From JBICIG01 sp043101605 (GTDB taxonomy: Bacteria > Planctomycetota > Phycisphaerae > Phycisphaerales > UBA1924): DNA of 49,532 bases. The first letter of the stretch is position 1. Each line of letters opens with the position of its first letter. Position numbers and translations under genes: made by a program. The notes beneath the pieces are model-generated. The model was not told where the DNA came from. It did no database searches and was given only the letters and a program-made list of their open reading frames with translations. The DNA is taken from positions 1 through 49,532 of the forward strand of contig JBICIG010000102.1 in the NCBI GenBank assembly GCA_043101605.1. Direction: 5' to 3'. Shown here in pieces: positions 24,540 to 33,848 of this stretch.

Positions 24540-25135
24540 GCTCCACCATCCGCGGCCGGAAGCGGACGGTTCGGATCGGGCTTGTCATCGCCCGGGACGC
24601 CGGGCGAATCGGCGGGGAGCAGGGCGAGGAGTTCGGCGACCGTTCGACCGAGCCCGGGGATGACCAGGTCCGGCGCGATCGCCGCCAGCGGCTCGAGCAC
24701 GAAGCGTCGCTCATGCAGGCGCGGGTGCGGCAGGGTCAGCCCGGGCTCATCAACCTCCCGGGCGCCGAACGAGAGCAGATCGAGGTCGATCGTCCGCGGT
24801 CCCCACCGCTCGCCCGGCGTGCGCACGCGGCCGAGCGATCGCTCGATCGACAGCAACAGTTCGAGCAGGACCCGCGGTGAGAGCGAGGTCTCGAGCAACG
24901 CCGCGGCGTTGAGATAAGGACCCTGCCCGGGCGGTCCGACCGGCTCGGTCTCGAACGCGGCGCTGAGCCCGATCAGTCTGATTTCGGGATGAGCGGAGAG
25001 CTCCGCGATCGCGGCATCGAGCGTCGCGGCCCGATCGCCGAGGTTCGAGCCCAGCGCGATCGCGGCAAGAACGCCCCGAGCGGAATCACCCGCGGCGGGG
25101 CTGGTGCTGGGCGGGCTCGGATCCGGGGCGGACAT
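24536..25135 (-). CDS. folK: HPPK, 6-hydroxymethyldihydropterin pyrophosphokinase
   Basis: Transfers pyrophosphate from ATP to 6-hydroxymethyl-7,8-dihydropterin in folate synthesis. 199 residues from ATG 25135: AIALGSNLGDR opens the fold, FETEPVG and GPYLNAA follow, and the HPPK signature RWGPRTIDLDLL lies at 110-121, with LPHPRLHERRFVLEPL after it. A Pro-rich 20-residue N-terminal tail and a Pro/Asp-rich C-terminal tail extend the usual 160-residue core. No clear ribosome site precedes 25135. It follows fliA by 61 bases on the same strand; no other fol gene is near. Confidence 0.92.
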   Translation of the reverse strand: MSAPDPSPPSTSPAAGDSARGVLAAIALGSNLGDRAATLDAAIAELSAHPEIRLIGLSAAFETEPVGPPGQGPYLNAAALLETSLSPRVLLELLLSIERSLGRVRTPGERWGPRTIDLDLLSFGAREVDEPGLTLPHPRLHERRFVLEPLAAIAPDLVIPGLGRTVAELLALLPADSPGVPGDDKPDPNRPLPAADGGA

Positions 25136-25196
25136 CAGGGGAGTGATACCGCCCGACGGTCCGCGAGGCAAACCCGATGGGGCGGCGCCCCGGGGC

Positions 25197-26042
25197 TCAC
25201 TCCATCGGCTCGAGCTCACGCATGCGGTGCTGCATCTGGGCCTTGAGCCGCTGGAGGATCGAAGAGTGCATCTGGCTGACGCGGGACTCGGAGAGATCGA
25301 GTGTGGCGCCGATCTCCTTCATCGTCATGCCCTCGTAGTAGTAGAGGATGACGATCAGTCGCTCGGCGCGGCTGAGGCCCTTGGTCATCAGGTCCTTGAG
25401 GTCCTTGCGCTGGACCTGGGTCAGCGGGTCGTGCTGGTGGTCGTCCTTGATGACATCGATCTCGCGGACATCCTTGGTGCCGTCGGACGGAAACGCCTTG
25501 CGGGTGATGCTGATCGTGCCCACGGGCTGCCCGTCGCGGCGGTACTTGTCGAATTCCTCGGAATCGAGCCCGAGGCGGGTGGCGATCTCATCCTCGGTGG
25601 GGGCTTCGCCGGTGCGCATCTGGATCTGCTGGCGCGCTTGCTCGATCTTGGCGGTGCGGTGGCGGACCAGGCGCGGAACCCAGTCCATAGAGCGGAGTTC
25701 ATCGAGGATGGCGCCGCGGATGCGGGGGGCGCAATAGGTCTCGAACTTGACCTGGCGCTCGAGATCGAACGCGTCGATCGCGTCCATCAGCCCGAAGAGC
25801 CCGGCGCTCATGAGGTCCTCGATGTCGACCTCGTCGGGGAGGCGCTGGTGGATGCGCTCGGCGTTGTAGCGCACCAGGTGGAGATACCGCTCCATGAAGT
25901 AATTGCGCAGCTCCAGCGAGTGGGTCCGCTGGTACTCGGTCCACACCTCGTTGATCGGCATCTCGTCGTATGGGCAACTCGATGTGTGCTCCACCGCGGT
26001 CGTGGAACCCATCGCGCGATCACTGCGCCTCATGGCTGCCAT
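25197..26042 (-). CDS. fliA: Flagellar sigma factor sigma-28
   Basis: Directs RNA polymerase to late flagellar promoters. 281 residues: region 2 with YLHLVRYNAERI...VDIEDLMSAGLFGLMDAIDAFD, region 3 from about 115 to 180, and region 4 with LSRAERLIVILYYYEGMTMKEIGATLDLSESRVSQMHSSIL. The order and FETYCAPRIRGAILDELR are diagnostic of the FliA/WhiG group. ATG 26042 has AAGGAG 8 bases ahead. It is the last gene of the flagellar run. No anti-sigma FlgM was found nearby. Confidence 0.93.
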   Translation of the reverse strand: MAAMRRSDRAMGSTTAVEHTSSCPYDEMPINEVWTEYQRTHSLELRNYFMERYLHLVRYNAERIHQRLPDEVDIEDLMSAGLFGLMDAIDAFDLERQVKFETYCAPRIRGAILDELRSMDWVPRLVRHRTAKIEQARQQIQMRTGEAPTEDEIATRLGLDSEEFDKYRRDGQPVGTISITRKAFPSDGTKDVREIDVIKDDHQHDPLTQVQRKDLKDLMTKGLSRAERLIVILYYYEGMTMKEIGATLDLSESRVSQMHSSILQRLKAQMQHRMRELEPME

Positions 26043-26169
26043 TGGTCGACTCCTTGACCCTCAACTTGTCGGACGCACGCGAGTGGCGCGCCCCGGTGCC
26101 GGTCATCCATGACCGGCCGCCGCATCATACAGACTCGGCGGCCGGTCAACCACCCCGCTTGGCGGGGGT

Positions 26170-26511
26170 TCATGCCGCTCTCGCGGCGGGGGTTCGGCCG
26201 GCGCGCCGCGGCGGTGCGGCGCTCCGGGATCCAACCTCGATCGGCTCGGTCGAGCCGCGCAGAATCTCGTCCACATTCGGCGCCTCGTGGGCGCGTTCGC
26301 TCTCTTCCAGGTGCTCGCGGATCGCGGTCATTGCCGCCGACGCCAACGCCAGCCCCACGAGGTAGCAGATCAGCATCGCGACCACGGCGCGGACCATGAC
26401 CGGACCGGCGGGATTGCCCGCGGCCAGTCCGCCGATGATCGCCACGGCGTACGCCGTGAGCGCGAAACTCGCCGCCATGACTTTGACCGTGCTGTTCACG
26501 CGGGCCGACAC
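26170..26511 (-). CDS. Two-helix membrane protein between flhG and fliA
   Basis: A 113-residue protein with two membrane helices (about 10-31 and 38-64), an acidic middle (EHLEESERAHEAPNVDEI) and a basic, Ala/Arg-rich tail. GTG 26511 has GAGAG upstream. It sits in the conserved flhF-flhG-X-fliA slot on the same strand, where other bacteria may carry chemotaxis or motility genes. No recognised family; a flagellar role is inferred from place only. Confidence 0.65.
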   Translation of the reverse strand: MSARVNSTVKVMAASFALTAYAVAIIGGLAAGNPAGPVMVRAVVAMLICYLVGLALASAAMTAIREHLEESERAHEAPNVDEILRGSTEPIEVGSRSAAPPRRAGRTPAARAA

Positions 26512-26647
26512 TCGCTCTCAAGGGGCCGCCTGTTCCGGGGCGGTCCGTACCCACCCCGCTTCGGTATCGACCCCTCGCTCGGGCGGCTGGAGAGAAATCA
26601 GCAAACTTTCTGGAGCCGACCGACAAGCTGCATCGGCTGGATCGGGC

Positions 26648-27628
26648 TCAGCCCGCTTCGGGCGATCCGCCGTGTCCACCAAGCATGTTGAGGGTGTCGA
26701 GCACGCGACGCCCGAGATCTCGTATGCCCTTCGAGGCGGCGGCGTCCGGGGATCCATCCACGAACGGACGGCGCGACCGCACCGAGCGCACAACCTGCGC
26801 ATCCCGCGCGATCCATCCGATCATCGGAACCCGGCATCCGAGAAATCGCGCAGCGACGGCGTTCAGGCGATCGTGCACCCGCCGGGCCTCGGCTTCGTCG
26901 CTCGCCTGGTTCACCACCAGTACCAGACGGCCCGGGCGATGGATGCCCGAGGGCCCGTCGCCATCGGTTGACGCGATCGGCTCGCTGCGGGCGAGCGTCC
27001 GCGTCACGAGAACCTTGATCAGGGCGTAGGCGTCGGCGAGGCTGGTTGGCTCGGGCGTCGCGACGACAAGGGCCAGGTCGGACGCGAGCACGAACGAGGT
27101 GACCTCCGGGCCGACCCCGCCGCCGGTATCCACCACGAGCAGGTCGCGCGTGCCGCAGCGGGCGACGGCTTCGCGAGCGGCCCTCTCGAGGGTGCGCGGC
27201 CCGCCGGCTTGGGGCCCCACCGCTCCCGGGATGAGCTCAAAGCCGAAGGGCGTGTCGATCGCGAGGGACTCGGGCGAGCGCGCCCCGAGGTGCGCGAGAT
27301 CGAGCCGGCGTTTGGGCGTCACGCCGCAGAGCACATCGGCGTTGGCAAGCCCCGCGTCGGCGTCGAGCAGCGAGACACCCAGCCCGAACTGGGCGAGCGC
27401 TGCCGACAGGTTGACCGCCGTGCATGACTTCCCGACTCCTCCCTTGCCCGAGGTCACGGCGACGACCGGGCAGCGGGCGCGCGCCGGGGGCGGCTCGGGC
27501 GGGGTGTGGACAACCGGTGCGGGAGATCGGGAGGACTCGTGTTCGCGCGCGCGCAGCGAGTTGACCAGGTCGCGCAGGCGCGACGCCTGGTCGCGCGTCC
27601 CGACGGCATCGGACGCGAGGAGGCTCAC
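26648..27628 (-). CDS. flhG: FlhG/MinD-like flagellar number regulator
   Basis: A 326-residue ParA/MinD-family ATPase that limits flagellar number and stimulates FlhF GTPase. An N-terminal DQASRLRDLV (about 13-22) matches the FlhF-activating DQAxxLR motif. The deviant Walker A SGKGGVGKS is at 60-68 and the Walker-type LLDADAGLANADVL near 91-104; VVDTGGGVG marks the switch region. GTG 27628 overlaps the flhF stop by 4 bases. The usual C-terminal amphipathic membrane helix is not obvious. Confidence 0.9.
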   Translation of the reverse strand: MSLLASDAVGTRDQASRLRDLVNSLRAREHESSRSPAPVVHTPPEPPPARARCPVVAVTSGKGGVGKSCTAVNLSAALAQFGLGVSLLDADAGLANADVLCGVTPKRRLDLAHLGARSPESLAIDTPFGFELIPGAVGPQAGGPRTLERAAREAVARCGTRDLLVVDTGGGVGPEVTSFVLASDLALVVATPEPTSLADAYALIKVLVTRTLARSEPIASTDGDGPSGIHRPGRLVLVVNQASDEAEARRVHDRLNAVAARFLGCRVPMIGWIARDAQVVRSVRSRRPFVDGSPDAAASKGIRDLGRRVLDTLNMLGGHGGSPEAG

Positions 27629-29313
27629 GCGACCGGCTCCAGTTCGATCGAGGACTCGGCCGGGGCTCGGAGCCCGGGGAGGATGAGCCGGGCGAGCCGG
27701 TCTGCGTCGGCCCGCTCGAGATGGTCGGGCACTTCCTGCCCGTTGGTCACGAAGCCGATCGGGAGCCGGAGTTTGGCGACGAGGTTGAGGATCGGGCCGT
27801 GCTGGACCGCTTCATCGACCTTGGTAAAGAGCAGCCGATCGGGCCCGAGGGCGCCGAACCGCTCGGCCGCCCGCTCCAGCACCGGCTCACTCGCGGCGCA
27901 CGACAGGACAAGATGTCGCTCGTCGGGCTCGGCGGCATCGATGAACCGGGCGAGTTCGTCCAGGCGTGTCGCGTCGTGCTGGCTGCGGCCGGGCGAGTCG
28001 ACCAGGACGATGTCGGCCTCGGCGAGCGAGTCGCGGGCCGCGTGCATGTCCTCGGTCGTCGCCGCGACATGGATCGGCAGCCCGATGATGTTCGCGTAGG
28101 TGCGGAGTTGCTCGACGGCGGCGATGCGGTAGGTGTCGCAGGTGATCAGCCCGACGCGTTTGCCGTACTTGAGCTTGTACGCCGCGGCGAGCTTGGCGAG
28201 CGTCGTGGTCTTGCCCACGCCCGTCGGCCCGAGCAGCGCGATGGTGTAGCCGTGCGCGAGCGCATCGCTCCGGCTGGCGACGGTGGGGATCATCTCGGCC
28301 AGTCGGCGGTGCAGCATGCCCTCGAGAACGCGGGGATCATCGAGTTCGCCCGGGGCGAGTTCGCTGCGGAGCGAGCCGACGAGCCGATCGGCGAGCGCGG
28401 GGTTGACGCCCTGGTCGAGCAGCGCGAGATACGCCTCCGACGCGGCCTCGGACCGCCCGGCGCCCGAGGGAGCCGCCGAATTCCGCAGCATGTGCCCCAC
28501 CAGCCGCTTGATCGACGCGAGCTCCTCTCGCAGCGCGTCGTGCCCGCGTGAGAAGGGCTCGGGCGAGGCTACCGGGACCGCCAGCCTTTGCGTGGCTCCG
28601 GGCGTGCCGCCCCGCAGGTGCCCGACGATCCGATCGGGGTCGACCGCGGGAGCGACCTGCTGGCGCGGTTCGCCCGTGGGCTCGGTCCGGCGCCGATCGG
28701 CGGCGGATGCTTCCGAACTCGGCGGCTCGTTGCGGATCGCGTTCATGCGCGGCCGCGGGTAGCGCTGCACCCGTGATTGCGCCACCCGGGCCGGGGCCTG
28801 GAGGGGCGAGTCCTCGAACGATTCGAACTCGAAGGGGCGTGCTTCGCGGAGCGGCCCAACTCGCTCGGGGGTGTCGGTCGATGCGGAGGGACGCGGCCCG
28901 ATTCGATCGGGCGATCGGCGGTCGGGCCGCGTGTCATCGGTCGACCACGAAGGGTTGGGTGTGTCCCAGTCGTTCGCGGGGCGGGACCCGACGCCCGCGA
29001 GCGCGGGCTCGGGGCGAGCGCGATTCGGAGCCGCGGGCGATGCCTTGCGCTCCGGCGTTCGCTCGGCGGGTTCGGCGGGGCGGGCCGGCGCGGATTGCCG
29101 GGCGGCGGCGGGTCGCGGACGCAGCACGGGGACGCTGGCATCGCCCGAGGCGGTGATCTCGATCACCTGGCGCGCGCCGAGACCCATCCAGCCCCCGGTC
29201 TTGTATGAGCGTGTGCGAAGGATGACCGCGTCGCGGCCGAGTTCCTTCTTGACCATCGCCAGCGCCTCGGCCATCGTGGGCGCGCGGAAGGTCTTGAGCG
29301 TCATCGAAGCCAT
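27625..29313 (-). CDS. flhF: SRP-like GTPase for flagellar placement
   Basis: A 562-residue SRP54-family GTPase that sets where the flagellum is built. The conserved B-domain start MTLKTFRAPTMAEALAMVK is followed by a long Pro/Arg-rich disordered region (about 65-225), an N-type helical domain (255-345) and the G domain from 353 with GPTGVGKTT at 362-370, CDTYRIAAVEQLRTYA and VLVDSPGRS; the usual DTAG is DSPG. ATG 29313 has GGAGAG 6 bases ahead; a second ATG lies 9 bases further in. It is followed directly by flhG (GTGA overlap). Confidence 0.93.
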   Translation of the reverse strand: MASMTLKTFRAPTMAEALAMVKKELGRDAVILRTRSYKTGGWMGLGARQVIEITASGDASVPVLRPRPAAARQSAPARPAEPAERTPERKASPAAPNRARPEPALAGVGSRPANDWDTPNPSWSTDDTRPDRRSPDRIGPRPSASTDTPERVGPLREARPFEFESFEDSPLQAPARVAQSRVQRYPRPRMNAIRNEPPSSEASAADRRRTEPTGEPRQQVAPAVDPDRIVGHLRGGTPGATQRLAVPVASPEPFSRGHDALREELASIKRLVGHMLRNSAAPSGAGRSEAASEAYLALLDQGVNPALADRLVGSLRSELAPGELDDPRVLEGMLHRRLAEMIPTVASRSDALAHGYTIALLGPTGVGKTTTLAKLAAAYKLKYGKRVGLITCDTYRIAAVEQLRTYANIIGLPIHVAATTEDMHAARDSLAEADIVLVDSPGRSQHDATRLDELARFIDAAEPDERHLVLSCAASEPVLERAAERFGALGPDRLLFTKVDEAVQHGPILNLVAKLRLPIGFVTNGQEVPDHLERADADRLARLILPGLRAPAESSIELEPVA

Positions 29314-29417
29314 CCTTGGCTCTCCAGAGTCGAGACAGCCGGGAGCGTACCAGAGTCGAGATGGGCGTGCGTGTCGGATCTCCCGTCCGGAGGAATTTCC
29401 TTTGACCGGGTGTTGCT

Positions 29418-31571
29418 TCACGCGGCCGACGAAGCCGCCTCATCCTCGGGCCCGATCAGCCCGAGGGTCTCGACCTCCACCGTGTCGGCGACCTCGTTGT
29501 ACCCGAGCACCGCCACGCCGGGCACGCGCCGCTCGAGGAGCTGCCGAACCGCCGCCCGCACCGGGGGCGATGCGACGACCACCGGCGGGTGTCCGCCGGC
29601 GAGCAGCCGATCGAGCCCCTTGGCGAGCCGCCCCGTGAACCGGTCGGCCACGCGGGCGGGCATCGTCAGCGCCATCCCGGGGCCCGAGCGGTCGATGTAC
29701 GCGCTGATCTGGTCCTCGAGCGCCGGGTCGAGCGCCACGCACGCGAGCCGGGGCAGCCCGCCGTCGCCCGGCTGGGCGTAGTGGTGGCTGATCGTCCGCC
29801 GCAGCGCGTTGCGCACATACTCGATGAGCACGGCATGGTCGGTGGTCTTGGGGGTCCACTCGGCGAGCGTCTCGACGATCGACTCCATGTCGCGGATCGG
29901 GACCCGCTCTCTGAGCAGCCCCTGCAGCACGCGGTGCAGGTCGCCCGGCTTGATGATCGCGGGGATCGCCTCCTCGACCAGGCGCGGCGCCCGCTCCTTG
30001 AGCGACTCGATCAGGTTGCCGACCTCGTCGCGGGTGAGCAGTTCGGCGGCGTAGGCTTTGACGACCTCGCTCAGGTGCGTCCCGATCACATTGGTCGGCT
30101 CGACGACGGTGTAGTTCATTGTCTCGGCCCGGTGGCGAAGGGCCGGCTCGATCCACCACGCATCGAGCCCGAACGCCGGTTCCTTCGTTGCCTCGCCGTC
30201 GAGCTTTCCCGACGCGATCCCCGGGTCCATCGCCAGCAGCTTCTTCGGTCGCACCGCGGCGGTCGCGACGGCGCTCCCGCGGATCTTGATCCGGTACTGC
30301 TCGGGCTCGAGCTGCACATTGTCGCGGATGCGGATCGCGGGCATGACCAGACCGAGTTCCTCGGCGAGTTGGCGGCGGATGCCGTTGATCCGGTCGAGCA
30401 GGTCGCCCCCCTGCCCGCGGTCGACCAGCCCGACCAGCCCGTACCCGACCTCCAGCTCCATCGTGTCGATCTTCAGGAGCGACTCGACGGGCGGGGGCTC
30501 GTTGGACTCGGTGGCCTCGGTCTCTGCTTCCGCCCGCCGGGCGTTCGCTCTCTGCTTCTCCGTGCGATTCATCGCCCACGACAGGACGCCCAGCCCCACG
30601 GCGGTCGTCAGCAGCGGCACCGTCGGCAGCGGGCTGAACGCCAACGCTCCAAGCAGCCCCGCGCACAGCACCAGCCCGCGCGGCTGGCTGGTGAGCTGAT
30701 CGGTCAGCTCGTCGCCCAGTTCCTTCTTGCTGCCTGACCGCGTGACGATCAGGGCCGACGCGATCGAGATGACCAGTGAGGGGATCTGGCTCGTCAGCCC
30801 GTCGCCGATGGTGAGCTTGGTGAAGACCTCGGCGGTCTGGCCGGCGGGCCAGCCCTTCTCGATCGCGCCGATCGCGAACCCGCCGATGATGTTGATGAAG
30901 GTGATGATGATTCCCGCGAGGGCATCGCCCCGGACGAACTTGCTGGCACCGTCCATGGCCCCGAAGAAGTCCGCCTCGCGAGCGATCTCCTCGCGGCGCG
31001 ACCTCGCTTCCTGTTCGTTGATGAGCCCGGCGTTGAGGTCCGAGTCGATCGCCATCTGCTTGCCGGGCATCGCGTCGAGGGTGAAGCGGGCGGCGACCTC
31101 GCTGATGCGCCCGGCGCCCTTGGTCACGACCATGAACTGCACGATCACCAGGATCAGGAAGATCACCACGCCGACGAACAGCGAGTCGCCCGCGACGAAC
31201 TCGCCGAACGCGCTGATGACATGCCCCGCGACGCCGATCGCCTCCTCCGGGCTCTCGGCATCGGCGCTGAGGATCAGCCGCGTGGACGCGACATTGAGCA
31301 CCAGCCGCAGCAGCGTCGTCGCCAGCAGCAGCGAGGGGAAGACGCTGAAGTCCAGCGGCTTTTCCATGTACATCGTCGTCAGCAGGATGATCACCGCCAG
31401 CGCGATGTTCACGCTGATGAGCACATCGAGCACCGGCGGGGGCAGCGGGATGAGCAGCACCACCATCAGCAGCGCAAAGCCCAGCGGGACGATCAGCCCG
31501 CGGTGACGCTGCAGCCGCTGCAGCCACTTCGGGAGCGTGCTCTGCTGCGAGATGAGGGCGGGCTCTGCCAT
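29418..31571 (-). CDS. flhA: Flagellar export gate protein FlhA
   Basis: A 717-residue type III export component. About eight N-terminal membrane helices (residues 27-330) surround the family stretch RISEVAARFTLDAMPGKQMAID; the C-terminal half is the cytoplasmic ring domain that docks export chaperones. ATG 31571 has only a weak ribosome site, and its 3' end shares an 18-nt stretch with the flhB 3' spacer. It lies between flhB and flhF as in many flagellar operons. Confidence 0.96.
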   Translation of the reverse strand: MAEPALISQQSTLPKWLQRLQRHRGLIVPLGFALLMVVLLIPLPPPVLDVLISVNIALAVIILLTTMYMEKPLDFSVFPSLLLATTLLRLVLNVASTRLILSADAESPEEAIGVAGHVISAFGEFVAGDSLFVGVVIFLILVIVQFMVVTKGAGRISEVAARFTLDAMPGKQMAIDSDLNAGLINEQEARSRREEIAREADFFGAMDGASKFVRGDALAGIIITFINIIGGFAIGAIEKGWPAGQTAEVFTKLTIGDGLTSQIPSLVISIASALIVTRSGSKKELGDELTDQLTSQPRGLVLCAGLLGALAFSPLPTVPLLTTAVGLGVLSWAMNRTEKQRANARRAEAETEATESNEPPPVESLLKIDTMELEVGYGLVGLVDRGQGGDLLDRINGIRRQLAEELGLVMPAIRIRDNVQLEPEQYRIKIRGSAVATAAVRPKKLLAMDPGIASGKLDGEATKEPAFGLDAWWIEPALRHRAETMNYTVVEPTNVIGTHLSEVVKAYAAELLTRDEVGNLIESLKERAPRLVEEAIPAIIKPGDLHRVLQGLLRERVPIRDMESIVETLAEWTPKTTDHAVLIEYVRNALRRTISHHYAQPGDGGLPRLACVALDPALEDQISAYIDRSGPGMALTMPARVADRFTGRLAKGLDRLLAGGHPPVVVASPPVRAAVRQLLERRVPGVAVLGYNEVADTVEVETLGLIGPEDEAASSAA

Positions 31572-31593
31572 TTGTACTCAACCGGCTCCGTGC

Positions 31594-31643
31594 TTCACGC
31601 GGCCGACGCCGCTTGGCTTGCTTTCACGCGGCCGACGCCGCTT
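31594..31643 (-). repeat. 21-bp direct repeat at the flhB 3' end
   Basis: TTCACGCGGCCGACGCCGCTT occurs at 31594-31614 and again at 31623-31643, period 29. The second copy is the last codons of flhB with its stop; the first is a duplicate in the flhB-flhA spacer. An 18-base part (31591-31608) recurs at the flhA stop (29414-29431). Confidence 0.85.
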
Positions 31644-32697
31644 CGGTGCGATAGACGAACGCGAGGATCTCCGCGACCGCCTCGTAGAACTGCGCGGGGA
31701 TCTCCTGGCCCACCTCGACGCCCCAGAACAGCCCGCGGGCCAGCGGCGGGCGCTCGACGATCGGCACGCCGTGCGCCGTCGCGATCTGGCGGATGCGGAA
31801 TGCGATCAGGTCGCCTCCCTTGGCGACGACGCGCGGCGCTCCCATCGACTCCGAGTCGTACTTGAGCGCCACCGAGAAGTGCGTCGGGTTGGTCACCACG
31901 ACATCGGCCTGCGGCACCGCGCCCTGCACCTGGCGGAACGCGATCTCCTGCGCCATCTTGAACCGACGCTTCTTGACCTCCGGGTCGCCCTCGAGGCTCC
32001 GGCGCTCGTCCTTGACCTCCTGCTTGGTCATCTTCAGGTCCTCGATGTGCTGCCATTTCTCGTACAGGAAGTCCACGATCGCCAGCAGGATCAGCAGCAG
32101 CAGCAGCCACAGCGCCAGTTCGAGCGCGAACTTCCCGATCATCAGCATGCCCTGCGCCGCGCCGAGCCGCGGCAGCGCCGCCAGCCCGGGGAGCTGCCCG
32201 CGCACGATCAGCCACGCGATCGCCACCACGACGACCAGCTTGACCAGGTTCACCGCCGACTTGACGAGGTTGCGCTTGGAGATGAGCTTCTTCGCCCCGC
32301 TGACGGGGTTGAGCTTGTTGAACTTGGGTTGGATCGGCTTGGTGCTCACGAGGAACCCCACCTGCACGATCTGCCCGAGATACGCCACGACGAACAGGAT
32401 GCCGAAGATCGGGAGCACGACGATCGTGCCCTTGACCGCGACCCACCACCCCGCGTCGCCCGCGCCGCGCGCGCTGAACGGATCGCCCGGCGCTTCGCCC
32501 CCGAGCACGCCCGCCATGATCTCCGCGAGCGACCGGAGCACCCCGCCGCCCATGAGCACGAGGATGACCGTCGCCGCGACGAGCCCCACCACCGCCCCGA
32601 GGTCCTGGCTCTTGGCGACCTGTCCCTTGCCCCGCGCCTCACGCAGCCGGCGCGGCGTGGGCTTCTCGCTCCGCTCGCCCATCTCGTCGTTGGCCAT
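31624..32697 (-). CDS. flhB: Flagellar export switch protein FlhB
   Basis: A 357-residue inner membrane protein that switches export from hook to filament substrates. Four membrane helices lie between about 32 and 212, with the conserved basic N-terminus SEKPTPRRLREAR. The self-cleavage site NPTH is at 270-273, followed by the C-terminal cytoplasmic domain (AFRIRQIATAHGVPIVERPPLAR). Starts 4 bases after the fliR stop. Nothing essential is missing. Confidence 0.95.
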   Translation of the reverse strand: MANDEMGERSEKPTPRRLREARGKGQVAKSQDLGAVVGLVAATVILVLMGGGVLRSLAEIMAGVLGGEAPGDPFSARGAGDAGWWVAVKGTIVVLPIFGILFVVAYLGQIVQVGFLVSTKPIQPKFNKLNPVSGAKKLISKRNLVKSAVNLVKLVVVVAIAWLIVRGQLPGLAALPRLGAAQGMLMIGKFALELALWLLLLLILLAIVDFLYEKWQHIEDLKMTKQEVKDERRSLEGDPEVKKRRFKMAQEIAFRQVQGAVPQADVVVTNPTHFSVALKYDSESMGAPRVVAKGGDLIAFRIRQIATAHGVPIVERPPLARGLFWGVEVGQEIPAQFYEAVAEILAFVYRTEAASAA

Positions 32698-32700
32698 CGT

Positions 32701-33537
32701 TCACGACCCCCCGTGGATGGACCGGAGCGAACGAGCCACGCCCGACCGCGCTTCCCCGTCGAGCCCGTCGGCCCAGCGGATCACCGCGTCGGTCACACGC
32801 ACGATCTCGTCTCCCCCCGCCTCCTGCATCGTCCAGATCGACAGCGCAAACAGCGCGATCCCCGCGATCACCTTCAGCGGGAACCCCACGCTGAGCACAT
32901 TGATCTGCGGCATGGTCTTCATGATGAAGCCCATCGCGACCTGGATCAGGATCAGCAGCCCGATCACGGGAGTCGCGACCCGCAGCGCCAGCTCCGTCGA
33001 CGCGCCCAGCACGCTCACATACGAATCCAGCGGCGGGCGCGCGAAGTCGAACCCGCCCGCGGGCACATGCTCGAAGGTCCGCAGCAGCGCCACGAACATC
33101 ACCTCCAGCCCGCCCGCGGCCAGGAACACCCCCATGATCACGAAGAACAGCAACTGCCCGGGCACATCCGCGTCGATGTCCAGCTCCGGGTTGTACGCCC
33201 GCGCCAGCCCGAGGCCCATCTGGTAGCCCATGATCTGACCGGCCATCTGCATCCCGATGATCGGGAGCAGAACGAACATCCCCATCACGATCCCGATCAT
33301 CGTCTCGGAAACGATCAACGGCAGGAGCTGGAAGAGATCGAGATCCGGCGCGAGCTGGTGGCTCGCCGGCACCATCGGGTACGCCGCCGCCGCCAGCAGC
33401 ACCCCGAACAGCACGCGCGCCTGGTACGGGATCGACAGGCTCGAGATGATCGGCGCCGCCACCACCAGGCCCAGGATGCGGAACAGCACCAGCTGGAAGG
33501 GCACGACATGCGGCGCGATGAGGTCGATCCAGGTCAC
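32701..33537 (-). CDS. fliR: Flagellar export gate protein FliR
   Basis: A 278-residue polytopic protein, part of the FliPQR export channel. Six hydrophobic segments are visible, and MGYQMGLGLARAYNP matches the family core. GTG 33537 has GGAG 9 bases ahead. It follows fliQ by 43 bases in the usual fliP-fliQ-fliR-flhB order. Confidence 0.93.
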   Translation of the reverse strand: MTWIDLIAPHVVPFQLVLFRILGLVVAAPIISSLSIPYQARVLFGVLLAAAAYPMVPASHQLAPDLDLFQLLPLIVSETMIGIVMGMFVLLPIIGMQMAGQIMGYQMGLGLARAYNPELDIDADVPGQLLFFVIMGVFLAAGGLEVMFVALLRTFEHVPAGGFDFARPPLDSYVSVLGASTELALRVATPVIGLLILIQVAMGFIMKTMPQINVLSVGFPLKVIAGIALFALSIWTMQEAGGDEIVRVTDAVIRWADGLDGEARSGVARSLRSIHGGS

Positions 33538-33580
33538 GCTCAGAAAGCTCCGGCGGGTCGTTCGGCAACGCCCCGCGTCA

Positions 33581-33841
33581 CTAGAGAACCAGGCTCAACT
33601 GCTGCGTCGCGAAGTCCATCAGACGCATGGCGATCCAGGGCAGCAGCACCGCCGCCACGATCACCATCACCACGATCTTGGGCACGAAGGTCAGCGTCTG
33701 ATCCTGGATGGAGGTAACCGACTGGAACAGGCTCACCAGCAGCCCCACCGCCATCCCCGCCAGCAGGATCGGCGCGCTGATCTTCAGCACCGTGATCAGC
33801 GTCTCCCGGACGACCAGCACCAGCGATTCGTCGTAGCCCAT
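33581..33841 (-). CDS. fliQ: Flagellar export gate protein FliQ
   Basis: An 86-residue protein with two membrane helices (about 18-38 and 52-72), the usual FliQ size. VRETLITVLKISAPILLAGMAVGLLVSLFQ and TSIQDQTLTFVPKI are diagnostic. ATG 33841 has AGGTGA ahead and lies 7 bases after the fliP stop. Confidence 0.95.
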   Translation of the reverse strand: MGYDESLVLVVRETLITVLKISAPILLAGMAVGLLVSLFQSVTSIQDQTLTFVPKIVVMVIVAAVLLPWIAMRLMDFATQQLSLVL

Positions 33842-33848
33842 CGGTCAC

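Noticed and set aside
25150..25196. GC hairpin between fliA and folK as a terminator
   Set aside because: The best pairing (GGGGC-GCC-GCCCC) is only 5 bp with a 3-base loop and no T run.
31537..33717. Plus-strand 726-codon frame opposite flhB-fliR
   Set aside because: His/Arg/Gln-rich shadow of membrane-protein genes; no ribosome site or motif.
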